A stretch of 37,409 nt of DNA from an uncultured Prevotellaceae bacterium (GCA_937893145.1 CALBJW010000199.1:1-37409), one strand, 5' to 3'. Numbered from the stretch's first letter, positions 26,675-34,978 are shown. Numbers and translations are program-made. Notes: generated from the sequence alone by a model not told the origin.

Positions 26675-28773
26675 TAGTCTTTGAATTTCAAAGTGAGTGA
26701 AACATAAACGCTTCTGCCTGGATTGATGGTCGAGAAGTTTGAGTTCCAATACGAGGTGTCGCGCTTATTGAAGATGTTCTCGATGCCAACGCTTGGTTCG
26801 AGAATGAAGTTGGTGAGGGTGACTGTGTGGCGTGTGTTCAAGTCCCACTGCTGGAACTTAGGAGCAAATCCGTAGGTGCTACTGTAGCGTTCGCCCTGGA
26901 TATGTCCGTTCACATTCACATTGAGGTGGTACCTGTTCCATGTCTTGTCCCACGCTGCCGACACATTTCCTACATGCTTCACACTCTTATCCACAGGACT
27001 CTCCGTGATGATGTATTCCTGTGTCTTGGTGTCGAGAGTCTTGGTCTTTGCCTTCGAGTCGGTGAAGGTGTATCCACCGCCAACAGTGAATCCGCAAGGG
27101 AGGAGGAACTTCACATTGGTGCTGATGCCCTTCAAGGTAGCTCGGTCGATGTTGTCGCGCTGGCGAATGGTGGTCCATCCCTCTTCACGAAGACTGGCGA
27201 GGTGGGCATCTGCCTCTATCTCGCTGTCGGACATGGTACGGTAGTTTATCATGTAGCGGATGTTGTTGATGAAACCACTCACACTAATGTTCATCCACCG
27301 TGTGCCATACTCCACATTAGCATTCCAGAAGTCGTTCTTTTCTGGTTTGAGGTTAGGGTTCGACATGGTGTATCGTGCTGTAGTCTTTGCCTGGTCTGTG
27401 GCATAGAGCTGCGAGAGGCTTGGGGTGCGATAACCTCCTGCATAATTGGCACGAAGACGGAGTCCGCCGATGTGGTAGAAGAGTGCCACATTTGGACTCA
27501 CATTGCTACCGAAATTATTGTTGTATGTGTAGCGCACACCGACTACCGCTTCGAGTCCCTTCACGATGTTCACCTCGTCCTGAGCAAAGAGGTTGTAGGT
27601 GTTGGTGTTCTCGCCCTCGATGTTGTCGCTCACACTGTTGAGATACTCCTGCACAAACTCTGCTCCCGCACTCAACTTGTTCCACGATGCAAGGCGGAAG
27701 ATACCCTTCAAGGTTTCGTTGTAGTAATGTGTGCGTTTTCTCACCTCGTCGTAAGCCTCCTTGTCGGCAGTCTGCCAGTAGTCGTAGAACGATGTGAAAT
27801 TGTCGCTGTACATGTCGAGATAGATGTGGGCATTCTTGTTTGGCACCCATCGCGCTCCTGCTCCATAACTGTACGACTGGTGATGCAGGTCGTAGGTATA
27901 TGCAGCCTTCTCGGTGTACTTATATTCGCCCGTCTTCTTGTCCTTCGACTGTGTGAAATAGGTTGCCCCCTGTGGTCGGTTGGTGTTGTAGTCGTAGTAG
28001 TTGCCACGCACATACACATCCCACTTGTCGTTGAAGGTCCACGCCAACTTCTCGCTGAGGTTGTCGGAAGCAAATCCTACGGACATCGGTCTGCCTGTCA
28101 GCTTATGCACGGCACTATCGCCCTCCATGAACTCCTGGTATCGGTTGACCTGCCATCCGTCTGCCTGCTTGTGGGTGTAGGAGGTGAGGCTGCTAAACTT
28201 GCCAACGGAAACATCCACACTCACATCCTCTGTCATTCTGCCCTTGTTCATCACCTTGGTGCTGTTCTGCACTCCTACCTTCACATCGCTTGAAGTCAAT
28301 GGGGCAGTAATGATGTTGATGACTCCGGCTATGGCATCACTTCCGTACAAGGCACTTGCCGCACCGGAAAGGATTTCGATTCGCTTCACACGGTCCATGC
28401 TGATGCGGTCCCAACGGTCATCACCGCTCACACGCTTGCCATCTACAAGGATGAGGATGTAGTCGTCGCTCACTCCATTGAAATTTACAAAGGTACCCAT
28501 ACCACTCGTATGCGTGGTGATGTTGGTAGTGAGTCGCGAGAGTGCTTCCTGCAGATTGGTCACCTGTGCATCCTTGATTTCCTTTGCGGAAATGACCTTC
28601 ACCGCTACAGGGGCATTTTCTGCCTTGCGATAAGTACCTGTACCTGTCACCACGACAGGATTGAGATCTACCGTCTTTGTCACATCCACCGCACCACTCT
28701 GTGCCGAAGCACCCATCTGCGCAAGCACGAGAGCCGCAAATACTATTGCCTTCTCAAAATTCTTCTTGTTCAT
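26674..28773 (-). CDS. btuB: TonB-dependent receptor, second BtuB-like
   Basis: A 699-residue receptor with a signal peptide ending ASAQ (about 25). The plug reads VVVTGTGTYRKAENAPVAVKV, YILILVDGKRVSGD, VKRIEILSGAASALYGSDAIAGVINIIT, closely like the other receptor here. The barrel ends VSLTLKFKD, near the expected aromatic end. It is the first gene of the cbi operon and its stop codon overlaps the cbiH-cbiC start, so transport and synthesis are translated together. No cobalamin riboswitch is visible upstream. The ligand may be cobalamin, another corrinoid or a precursor; the symbol is by similarity and context only. Confidence 0.88.
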   Translation of the reverse strand: MNKKNFEKAIVFAALVLAQMGASAQSGAVDVTKTVDLNPVVVTGTGTYRKAENAPVAVKVISAKEIKDAQVTNLQEALSRLTTNITTHTSGMGTFVNFNGVSDDYILILVDGKRVSGDDRWDRISMDRVKRIEILSGAASALYGSDAIAGVINIITAPLTSSDVKVGVQNSTKVMNKGRMTEDVSVDVSVGKFSSLTSYTHKQADGWQVNRYQEFMEGDSAVHKLTGRPMSVGFASDNLSEKLAWTFNDKWDVYVRGNYYDYNTNRPQGATYFTQSKDKKTGEYKYTEKAAYTYDLHHQSYSYGAGARWVPNKNAHIYLDMYSDNFTSFYDYWQTADKEAYDEVRKRTHYYNETLKGIFRLASWNKLSAGAEFVQEYLNSVSDNIEGENTNTYNLFAQDEVNIVKGLEAVVGVRYTYNNNFGSNVSPNVALFYHIGGLRLRANYAGGYRTPSLSQLYATDQAKTTARYTMSNPNLKPEKNDFWNANVEYGTRWMNISVSGFINNIRYMINYRTMSDSEIEADAHLASLREEGWTTIRQRDNIDRATLKGISTNVKFLLPCGFTVGGGYTFTDSKAKTKTLDTKTQEYIITESPVDKSVKHVGNVSAAWDKTWNRYHLNVNVNGHIQGERYSSTYGFAPKFQQWDLNTRHTVTLTNFILEPSVGIENIFNKRDTSYWNSNFSTINPGRSVYVSLTLKFKD

Positions 28774-28840
28774 AAGTAGTTTTCATCAGTTTAATTTTCT
28801 TCTTCCGCAAGTATCTCATGCGAATATCCTTATTACAATG

Positions 28841-28848
28841 CAAATATA
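28841..28848 (-). promoter_or_regulatory. Likely -7 element for the cbi operon
   Basis: TATATTTG on the minus strand fits TAnnTTTG and lies 68 bases before the receptor ATG. No well-placed TTTG is seen. The leader is too short to hold a cobalamin riboswitch. Confidence 0.45.
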
Positions 28849-29053
28849 CAAAGAATTCCTCAAACAATAAAATTTCCTCGCTACCAAATCACTTTTACCC
28901 CGAACTATCCCATCTTTCGCCTTCCAGAAGCCAAGTATTTCCTCTCATAGGCACCTCTTATCATGGTGTCTCGTATGATGATAATGATTGTAATGATTTT
29001 TCAAAAAAGTCCTACTTGTCCTACTAATCCACTTGTGTCGAGATAAGACTTGC

Positions 29054-29108
29054 TCATGCTCATCCGCTCATTCGCCATTATATATAGGCGATGAGCGAGT
29101 GAGCATGA
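29054..29108. repeat. Long imperfect hairpin 1 with TATATA loop and bulged T
   Basis: The arms 29054-29076 and 29087-29108 pair nearly throughout around a 10-base A/T loop. The left arm ends ATTCGCC and the right begins GGCGAT, leaving one extra T in the left arm. The outer arms contain repeated GCTCAT/ATGAGC. It lies between the cbi operon and cobQ. Confidence 0.65.
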
Positions 29109-29148
29109 ACATAATCTCGCAAAACGAACCTGCGGAATAAAATCTGCC

Positions 29149-29200
29149 ATTGCCGAATTGCCAATTCGCCTATATATATGGCGATTGGCAAATCGGCAAT
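29149..29200. repeat. Long imperfect hairpin 2, sibling of hairpin 1
   Basis: The arms 29149-29170 and 29180-29200 pair around TATATATAT. The core ATTCGCC/GGCGAT and the extra T are the same as in hairpin 1, while the outer stem is different in sequence but still paired (AATTGCC and complements). Confidence 0.65.
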
Positions 29201-29281
29201 TAAATTCCGATTTTGGTAATTGAGTGTTAGCAAATAATACCATTGGATGCTGCAAGCATTTCGTCTGCACAATTTCAGAAT

Positions 29282-29340
29282 AAGATATACTATCTTCTGC
29301 GATAAGATATACTATCTTATTCAGGAAGATATACTATCTT
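29282..29340. promoter_or_regulatory. Three identical 15-bp palindromes at 22-bp spacing; possible operator array
   Basis: AAGATATACTATCTT occurs at 29282-29296, 29304-29318 and 29326-29340, with exactly 22 bp from copy to copy. Each copy is a perfect inverted repeat of AAGATA about TAC. Two helical turns of spacing puts all copies on one DNA face, as for cooperative repressor or activator sites. It lies about 120 bp before the cobQ promoter. No regulator is known for it. Confidence 0.6.
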
Positions 29341-29457
29341 ATTTTAAACTCTTATAGAGGAATTGCTCGAATCGTATGCACATAAACGAAAAGGTGCATG
29401 TAGGGAATTGCAAAGTGAAGAAAGTGAACTTTTAGAACCTTTTTAAAATAAAAAAAT

Positions 29458-29487
29458 TTTGTGGTTAAAGAAATTGTCGTACCTTTG
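29458..29487 (+). promoter_or_regulatory. Promoter of cobQ
   Basis: TTTG (29458-29461), 18 bases, then TACCTTTG (29480-29487). The box ends four bases before the cobQ ATG, so the message would be nearly leaderless. Confidence 0.6.
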
Positions 29488-29491
29488 CAGT

Positions 29492-30922
29492 ATGAAAGAA
29501 CAAAAGTTACATCCAGTAATGCTTGTAGGCACAGGCTCTGATGTGGGGAAGAGTGTGATAGCAACAGCATTGTGCAGAATATTCTTGCAAGACGGATATA
29601 CACCGGCACCGTTCAAAGCACAGAATATGGCTCTCAACTCGTACGCTACTCCGGAGGGTTTCGAGATTGGACGCGCACAGGCTGTGCAAGCTGAGGCTGC
29701 TAAGGTGCCTTGCCATACGGACATGAATCCGCTGCTGCTCAAACCGAACTCGGAACATACCACTCAGGTTGTGCTTAACGGCAAACCCATTGGCAATCGT
29801 TCGGCATACGAATACTTCAGGAAGGAGGGAAGGGAGGAACTCCGACATGAGGTACACGCTGCCTTCGACCGACTGGCACAGAGGTACAACCCTATCGTGA
29901 TGGAGGGAGCGGGAAGTGTGTCGGAAATCAACCTACGCGACTCGGACCTTGTCAACATGCCAATGGCTCGACATGCTGATGCTGATGTGATACTTGTTGC
30001 CGACATAGACCGAGGTGGAGTGTTTGCTTCATGTTATGGTAGTGTGATGCTCCAACTACCTGAAGATAAAGCTCGTATCAAAGGTATAATAATAAATAAG
30101 TTTCGCGGCGACATCCGACTCTTCGAGGAAGGAAAGAAGATGCTCGAAGACATTTGTGGAGTGCCAGTATTAGGTGTTGTGCCTATGTTTAAGGATATTG
30201 TCATAGAGGAGGAAGACAGTGTGCAACTGGAACAAAAGCACAAGGCACTGGTGGCTGACAAGGTGAACATAGCCGTAGTATTGCTCAGGCACATAAGCAA
30301 CTTCACCGATTTCGATGTATTGGAGCGTGACTCTCGTGTGAACCTCTTCTACACCAACAACCCTCACGACCTGGAACGCGCAGACATCATAGTGCTGCCT
30401 GGCACAAAAGCCACGCTCGACGACCTGTATGAACTTCGCCGCAATGGGGTGGCACAATCCATCATCCGCGCCCACAGAAATGGCACTACGGTGATTGGTA
30501 TATGTGGAGGCTATCAGATGTTAGGACAGACTGTCAGTGACCCTGATGGCATCGAGGGCAGCATCCCCCAGTTGCCAGGACTCGGACTGCTCAACATCGA
30601 CACGGTGATGACCGAAGAGAAGACTACACAGCAGGTGGAGTTCATCTTCAATGGAGCGAAATGCAAGGGATACGAGATACATCAAGGTCGCAGCACAACG
30701 ACTCAGCAGGTACTGCACGAGGGCAACTGCATAGGCACCTATATTCATGGTTTCCTCGACAATCCTCCCATCATCAACTTCATCCTCAAGGACAAGACGA
30801 AGGAGAAGAAGCAAGCCGACATGAGCATCGAAGAGTTCAAGGACAAGCAGTACGACCTCCTCGCTGACCATGTAAGGAAATATGTGGACATGAGGAAAGT
30901 GTATGAGATTATAAAAGGTTAA
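29492..30922 (+). CDS. cobQ: Cobyric acid synthase (CobQ/CbiP)
   Basis: A 476-residue amidotransferase that adds four amides to adenosylcobyrinate a,c-diamide using glutamine and ATP. The N-terminal ATPase domain shows GTGSDVGKSVIATALCRI, FKAQNMALNSYAT, IGRAQAVQA and MEGAGSVSEINLRDSD. The C-terminal glutaminase-type domain shows Cys338 in GICGGYQMLG, His397 in GYEIHQGRS and His419 in YIHGFLDNP. I chose ATG 29492 because MLVGTGSDVGKS then falls at the usual distance; a longer frame from 29459 would begin upstream of the promoter box. Length is normal. It is separated from the cbi operon by the hairpin-rich region and reads away from it. Confidence 0.95.
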   Translation: MKEQKLHPVMLVGTGSDVGKSVIATALCRIFLQDGYTPAPFKAQNMALNSYATPEGFEIGRAQAVQAEAAKVPCHTDMNPLLLKPNSEHTTQVVLNGKPIGNRSAYEYFRKEGREELRHEVHAAFDRLAQRYNPIVMEGAGSVSEINLRDSDLVNMPMARHADADVILVADIDRGGVFASCYGSVMLQLPEDKARIKGIIINKFRGDIRLFEEGKKMLEDICGVPVLGVVPMFKDIVIEEEDSVQLEQKHKALVADKVNIAVVLLRHISNFTDFDVLERDSRVNLFYTNNPHDLERADIIVLPGTKATLDDLYELRRNGVAQSIIRAHRNGTTVIGICGGYQMLGQTVSDPDGIEGSIPQLPGLGLLNIDTVMTEEKTTQQVEFIFNGAKCKGYEIHQGRSTTTQQVLHEGNCIGTYIHGFLDNPPIINFILKDKTKEKKQADMSIEEFKDKQYDLLADHVRKYVDMRKVYEIIKG

Positions 30923-30928
30923 CCCCTA

Positions 30929-31343
30929 AACCCATATAGGGTTATGCGCTTAGTGCGCACTATCATTTCACCTCTTTTCATGTTGGTTTATTTGAACACG
31001 AGTATTGTTTATTTTTGAACACGAATGACACGGATGACACGAATCTCAAAGAGCTCGACGAAGTCAATCTTAGCGTGCAGCAAAACCCATGACACATACA
31101 GCGCCTTCTGCGCTTTGCTAATGACACTAATTGCTTGCGCATGGCTGACCATCCCGGAGGTATTAGTGTCTTTCGTGCATCGTCCACGATGCCTTCGTGA
31201 AATAGCTATAACCATCCCGGAGGTATTAGTGTAATTCGTGTAATTCGTGTTCCAATAATTAAACTGTAGTCATTCAAGATTGTAACATATATTACCGCGC
31301 ACTAAGCGCCTAATCTTAAACCCTTAAACCCATAAACCCTTAA
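30929..31343. repeat. Compound repeat block between cobQ and cobD
   Basis: No gene is seen here. GCGCTTAGTGCGC (30946-30958) is inverted at 31297-31309. Outside lie TAAACCC repeats, three in a row at the right end. Inside, 31017-31044 (GAACACGAAT then ACAC-spaced copies) is inverted imperfectly at 31229-31252. The layout suggests a repeat-bounded insertion of about 360 bp without a transposase. Confidence 0.6.
31148..31232. repeat. Exact 22-bp direct repeat pair
   Basis: Bases 31148-31169 and 31211-31232 are identical; both contain CATCCCGGAGG followed by TATTAGTGT. The copies are 63 bp apart and lie inside the compound block. Confidence 0.75.
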
Positions 31344-31353
31344 AACAAAAACC

Positions 31354-32364
31354 ATGCTTAACGGTCACGGCGACGACATACATAAATATAAAGACATAAG
31401 GATGAACTTCTCATCCAATGTATATAACCACTTCGACCACGAGGGTTTGTTCTGTCATCTCGCAGACAAACTCGACAATGTGCTTTCGTACCCCGAACCA
31501 ACTCCGCAGTCACTTGAAATTGAGTTGGCGATGCAGTTGGCTCTAAAGCCAGAGAACATCTGCGTGACAAACGGAGCTACGGAGGCAATATATCTCATTG
31601 CACAAACTCACCGCAGAAGCAAGTCTGCCATTCTCTCCCCAACCTTTGCTGAATATGCTGATGCCTGCCGTCTGCACGAGCATCAACTTTGCAACATATA
31701 CACGCTCGACGAAGTGCCTGAGCGTGCTGAACTTGTTTGGTTGTGCAATCCGAACAACCCTACAGGAACGGCTCTCGACAAGGAACAACTCACCACTTGC
31801 ATCGAGAAGCATCCCGACACCACATTCGTCATTGATGCCAGTTATGCTCCTTTTACACTCAATCCTCTTATCACACCACTCGAAGGCTGTGAGTACAAGA
31901 ATGTGATTATGATTCATTCCATGACGAAGGAGTTTGCCATTCCAGGACTTCGTCTTGGCTACATCACTGCCTGTGAGGACCTGCTGCATGGCATCAGACT
32001 TCAGCGAATGCCGTGGTCGGTGAATCAAGTGGCTATTGATGCCGGGCATTACCTGCTCGTTCATCAAGACGAATTTGAACTCGACATCCAGGCTTTGCTT
32101 TCCGAACGCCAGCGTATTGCTGATGCTCTCTCTCGCATCGGGGTAATTGATGTTTGGCCTTCAGACACTCATATCCTGCTCTGCAAACTCCGTTTCGGCA
32201 GGGCTGATGCTCTCAAGGATTACCTTGCACACGAACATGGCATCCTCATTCGCGATGCCTCCAACTTCGCTGGTCTCGACTCCAGTTTCTTCCGCATTGC
32301 CGTACAGACTCCAGGGGAGAACGATGCTCTCGTAGGTGCTATCATAAAGTGGATAGCGGAATAG
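31354..32364 (+). CDS. cobD: L-threonine-O-3-phosphate decarboxylase (CobD)
   Basis: A 336-residue PLP enzyme of the aminotransferase class I/II fold that makes (R)-1-amino-2-propanol O-2-phosphate, the linker between the corrin ring and the nucleotide loop. Seen are NFSSNVYNHFD near the N-terminus, VTNGATEAIYL, LCNPNNPTG, VIDASYAPF and the PLP Lys192 in HSMTKEFAIPGLRLGY. Histidinol-phosphate aminotransferases look alike, but the short length and position beside cobQ favour CobD. It starts 431 bp after cobQ, beyond a repeat block, and ends 6 bp before the convergent DUF486 gene. Confidence 0.87.
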   Translation: MLNGHGDDIHKYKDIRMNFSSNVYNHFDHEGLFCHLADKLDNVLSYPEPTPQSLEIELAMQLALKPENICVTNGATEAIYLIAQTHRRSKSAILSPTFAEYADACRLHEHQLCNIYTLDEVPERAELVWLCNPNNPTGTALDKEQLTTCIEKHPDTTFVIDASYAPFTLNPLITPLEGCEYKNVIMIHSMTKEFAIPGLRLGYITACEDLLHGIRLQRMPWSVNQVAIDAGHYLLVHQDEFELDIQALLSERQRIADALSRIGVIDVWPSDTHILLCKLRFGRADALKDYLAHEHGILIRDASNFAGLDSSFFRIAVQTPGENDALVGAIIKWIAE

Positions 32365-32370
32365 CGAGGC

Positions 32371-32739
32371 TTACTTCATGAACACGAAATAAACGGCTGC
32401 TATCAGACATAGGAATGCCACGAAATGATTCCAATGCAGTTGTTCACCCTGGAACATGACACCTGCTATGATGGTGAAGACAGTTAGCGAGATGACCTCC
32501 TGAATGACCTTGAGCTGCATGAGGGTGAATGGACCACCATTGCCCACAAAACCCATCTTGTTGGCTGGCACCTGAAGCATATACTCAAAGAATGCGATTG
32601 CCCACGAGAAGAGTATCACGAGGATGAGTGGCCACGATGTGGAGATGTTCATCTGGTTTAACTTGAGGTGACCATACCATGCTAAGGTCATGAAGATGTT
32701 GCTTCCGATGAGAAGCAGAATTGTGTAAAGTGCGTTCAT
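32371..32739 (-). CDS. DUF486/DMT-like small membrane protein
   Basis: A 122-residue inner-membrane protein with four predicted helices, matching the DUF486 family related to small DMT transporters. Recognisable parts are SNIFMTLAWYGHLK, FFEYMLQVPANKMGF and LMQLKVIQEVISL. Substrate and role are unknown. It reads toward cobD and away from the M48 protease gene. A TAAATTTG box at 32768-32775 on the minus strand is a likely -7 element. Confidence 0.88.
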   Translation of the reverse strand: MNALYTILLLIGSNIFMTLAWYGHLKLNQMNISTSWPLILVILFSWAIAFFEYMLQVPANKMGFVGNGGPFTLMQLKVIQEVISLTVFTIIAGVMFQGEQLHWNHFVAFLCLIAAVYFVFMK

Positions 32740-32767
32740 ATCGTTTTGTGTATTTTGTTTGATGGTG

Positions 32768-32775
32768 CAAATTTA
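32768..32775 (-). promoter_or_regulatory. Likely -7 element for the DUF486 gene
   Basis: TAAATTTG on the minus strand fits TAnnTTTG, 28 bases before the ATG. No clear -33 box. Confidence 0.4.
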
Positions 32776-32818
32776 CGCTTTTTTGACGAGACGATAAGTA
32801 TGTTTGTAAAATAATGCT

Positions 32819-32826
32819 TATCTTTG
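32819..32826 (+). promoter_or_regulatory. Likely -7 element for the M48 protease operon
   Basis: TATCTTTG fits TAnnTTTG and lies 60 bases before the protease ATG. The nearest TTTG (32803) is only 12 bases upstream, so the -33 part is unclear. Confidence 0.45.
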
Positions 32827-32886
32827 CACGATAAAGTATCATAAACAAATTACCAACCCACTAATCATTACTTACCGAATAAAGGT

Positions 32887-34119
32887 ATGGCTAACATTCT
32901 ATATTGGACTATCATCGTGATTGTCGTGGCAGAATTTGCCTTCGACTGCGTTTTGAGATACCTCAACATCAAAGCATCTAAGCAACCTATCCCAAAGGAA
33001 CTGGAGGGACTGTACGACGAGGAGACATACAAGAAGCAACAGGCTTATACGGGCGAGAGGAGAAGGGTGAGTCTGCTCGGAAGTGTACTCAACACATGCA
33101 TCACTCTCGGCATCTTTGCCTTTGGCGGTTTTGCCTTGTTTGACGGATGGGTGCGTGAGGTGACTTCTTTCCCTTTGCTGATGGCTATTCTGTATATGTT
33201 GATTTTTAATGTCATCGGCATGATTGTGGATGTGCCTTTCAGTTACTACAACACTTTTACTATCGAAACGAAGTATGGTTTCAATCGCATGACGAAGAAA
33301 CTATTCTGGACTGACCTCTTGAAGGGTACTGCCCTTTCTATCGTCATAACAAGTATCATCATCGGTGCTGTGGTGTGGATTTACGGCATGATTCCTCAAT
33401 GGTTCTGGCTCGTGGCATGGGCTGTGATTGGATGTTTCCAGCTGTTCATGCAGTATATCTATACAGACTTCATCGTACCGATGTTCAACAAACTTTCGCC
33501 TCTTGAGGATGGCGAACTGCGTTCTGCTATCGAGGACTTTGCAAAGAAGACAAACTTCAGTCTTGAGAACATATACATGCAGGACAGTTCAAAGCGCAGC
33601 ACTCACGGCAATGCGTACTTCTCGGGATGGGGAAAGAGGAAGAAGGTGGTGATATACGACACCTTGACAGAACAACTCTCAACAGAACAGATTGTGGCGG
33701 TGCTGGCTCATGAGATAGGTCATCAGAAGCATGGTCACATGACAAAGATGGTGGTGATGATGCTGAGCATGATGCTGCTCACTCTATGGCTCTTCAGTCT
33801 TGTGATTGACAGCAAGGAGGTGGCTATGGCTGCTGGATGTGAAATGCCTTCGTTCCACATCAACATCATGGTGTTCAGCATGCTTTTCACTCCTATATCT
33901 ATGCTTACGGATATGTTCACTGCAATCATCTCACGACGACACGAATGGGAGGCTGATGAATTTGCTCGTGTTCACGGACAAGGCGAAGGCATATCTGAGG
34001 CTTTGAAGAAGATGTCGAAGCACAGTCTGGCTAACCTCACCCCTCACCCTCTTGTGGTGTTCATGGAGTACAGCCACCCTACTCTACTCGACCGCGTAAA
34101 ACATTTGGAAAACTTATAA
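32887..34119 (+). CDS. M48-family (Ste24-like) membrane zinc protease
   Basis: A 410-residue inner-membrane metalloprotease with several hydrophobic segments. Zinc ligands are His275 and His279 in LAHEIGHQKHGH and Glu355 in WEADEFA. The late segment HPLVVFMEYSHPTLLDRV is typical of CAAX-protease/Ste24 homologues. Bacterial members act on membrane or secreted proteins; they do not process prenylated proteins because bacteria have none. Length and motif order are normal. The thioesterase gene begins 10 bp downstream, so the two are probably co-transcribed. Confidence 0.93.
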   Translation: MANILYWTIIVIVVAEFAFDCVLRYLNIKASKQPIPKELEGLYDEETYKKQQAYTGERRRVSLLGSVLNTCITLGIFAFGGFALFDGWVREVTSFPLLMAILYMLIFNVIGMIVDVPFSYYNTFTIETKYGFNRMTKKLFWTDLLKGTALSIVITSIIIGAVVWIYGMIPQWFWLVAWAVIGCFQLFMQYIYTDFIVPMFNKLSPLEDGELRSAIEDFAKKTNFSLENIYMQDSSKRSTHGNAYFSGWGKRKKVVIYDTLTEQLSTEQIVAVLAHEIGHQKHGHMTKMVVMMLSMMLLTLWLFSLVIDSKEVAMAAGCEMPSFHINIMVFSMLFTPISMLTDMFTAIISRRHEWEADEFARVHGQGEGISEALKKMSKHSLANLTPHPLVVFMEYSHPTLLDRVKHLENL

Positions 34120-34129
34120 ACACACGTAT

Positions 34130-34882
34130 ATGGAAACAGAACTCCCTCTCGTTGGCGAATACCACCTTGTGGTTGACCCTTTCGATGTTGACTTCTCTGG
34201 TCATCTCACATTAGCCATGCTGGGCAATCATCTGCTCAACTGTGCTGGTTTTCATGCTGACGCTCGTGGCTTCGGCATCACTCGCATCAACGAGGATGAA
34301 TGCACATGGGTGCTATCTCGTATTGCTCTCGAATTTGACGAACTGCCAACCGAATATCAGCACTTCACAGTCTGCACATGGGTTGAGAATGTGATGCGCA
34401 TGTTCTCTGCTCGTAACTTCGAGATAAAGAACCAACTCGGCAAAACTATCGGTCATGCTCGCACCATCTGGGCAATGATAAACCTGCAGACACGAAAGCC
34501 TATGGACCTCCTCAGCATAGACAATGGGCACATGGTGGACTGGATAAACGAAGGTAAGGATTGCCCTATTGAAGGACCAACTCGAATCAAGGTGACAAGC
34601 AAAGAACCTGCAGGACACTACTCCGTGAAGTTCTGTGACATCGACATCAATGGTCACATGAACAGCATGCGATACATTGAGCATATCCTTAACATCTTCT
34701 CTCTTTCCCACTTCAAGACTCACCGCATTCGACGTTTTGAGATTGCCTACATCGCCGAATGTTTGTTTGGCGACAGCATAGCATTCTTCATGGACGACAA
34801 CGGTGAAGGAACCTACCAGATTGAGATAAGAAAAGAGGACAACAACGAGATTGTATGCAGAAGCAAAATTGTTTTTGAGTAA
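34130..34882 (+). CDS. Acyl-ACP thioesterase
   Basis: A 250-residue cytoplasmic protein of two hotdog folds, like plant FatA/FatB and bacterial acyl-ACP thioesterases. It cuts fatty acids from acyl carrier protein. The second hotdog holds CDIDINGHMNSMRYIEH, the active-site Asp-Asn-His region; the first begins VDPFDVDFSGHLTLAMLGNHLL. Length is typical of Bacteroidales members. The last codons and stop lie in the first unit of a 26-bp tandem repeat (34857-34933), and a strong terminator follows. Confidence 0.92.
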   Translation: METELPLVGEYHLVVDPFDVDFSGHLTLAMLGNHLLNCAGFHADARGFGITRINEDECTWVLSRIALEFDELPTEYQHFTVCTWVENVMRMFSARNFEIKNQLGKTIGHARTIWAMINLQTRKPMDLLSIDNGHMVDWINEGKDCPIEGPTRIKVTSKEPAGHYSVKFCDIDINGHMNSMRYIEHILNIFSLSHFKTHRIRRFEIAYIAECLFGDSIAFFMDDNGEGTYQIEIRKEDNNEIVCRSKIVFE

Positions 34883-34933
34883 GCAGAAGTAAAATTGTTT
34901 TTGAGTAAGCAGATATAAAATTGTTTTTAGTAA
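34857..34933 (+). repeat. 26-bp tandem repeat, three copies, spanning a stop codon
   Basis: Units are 34857-34882, 34883-34908 and 34909-34933. The second differs from the first by one base; the third is diverged and one base short. The first unit codes for the end of the thioesterase including its stop, so the later units are non-coding copies of that end. Confidence 0.85.
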
Positions 34934-34939
34934 AAAGAT

Positions 34940-34978
34940 AACGCCGGCCTTTCAGATCGCTTTCTGAATGCCGGCGTT
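34940..34978. terminator. Strong hairpin terminator, probably bidirectional
   Basis: AACGCCGGC (34940-34948) pairs with GCCGGCGTT (34970-34978). Inner TTCAG and CTGAA can extend it. A T-rich tract follows on the minus strand (ATCTTTTTAC) and a weaker one on the plus strand. Confidence 0.75.

Noticed and set aside
26675..26749. Upstream start for cbiH-cbiC at 26749
   Set aside because: It would add 25 residues overlapping the receptor's conserved C-terminus; the ATG at 26674 gives the normal CbiH beginning and a TAATG junction.
26827..28293. 488-residue plus-strand frame opposite the second receptor
   Set aside because: Val/Leu/His-rich shadow of a receptor coding strand; no start signal or family motif.
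29282..29340. Triple repeat as a short CRISPR array
   Set aside because: Repeats are 15 bp and spacers 7 bp, far too short, and no cas genes are near.
29459..29491. Upstream start for cobQ at 29459
   Set aside because: It lies before the TAnnTTTG box and adds residues not typical of CobQ.
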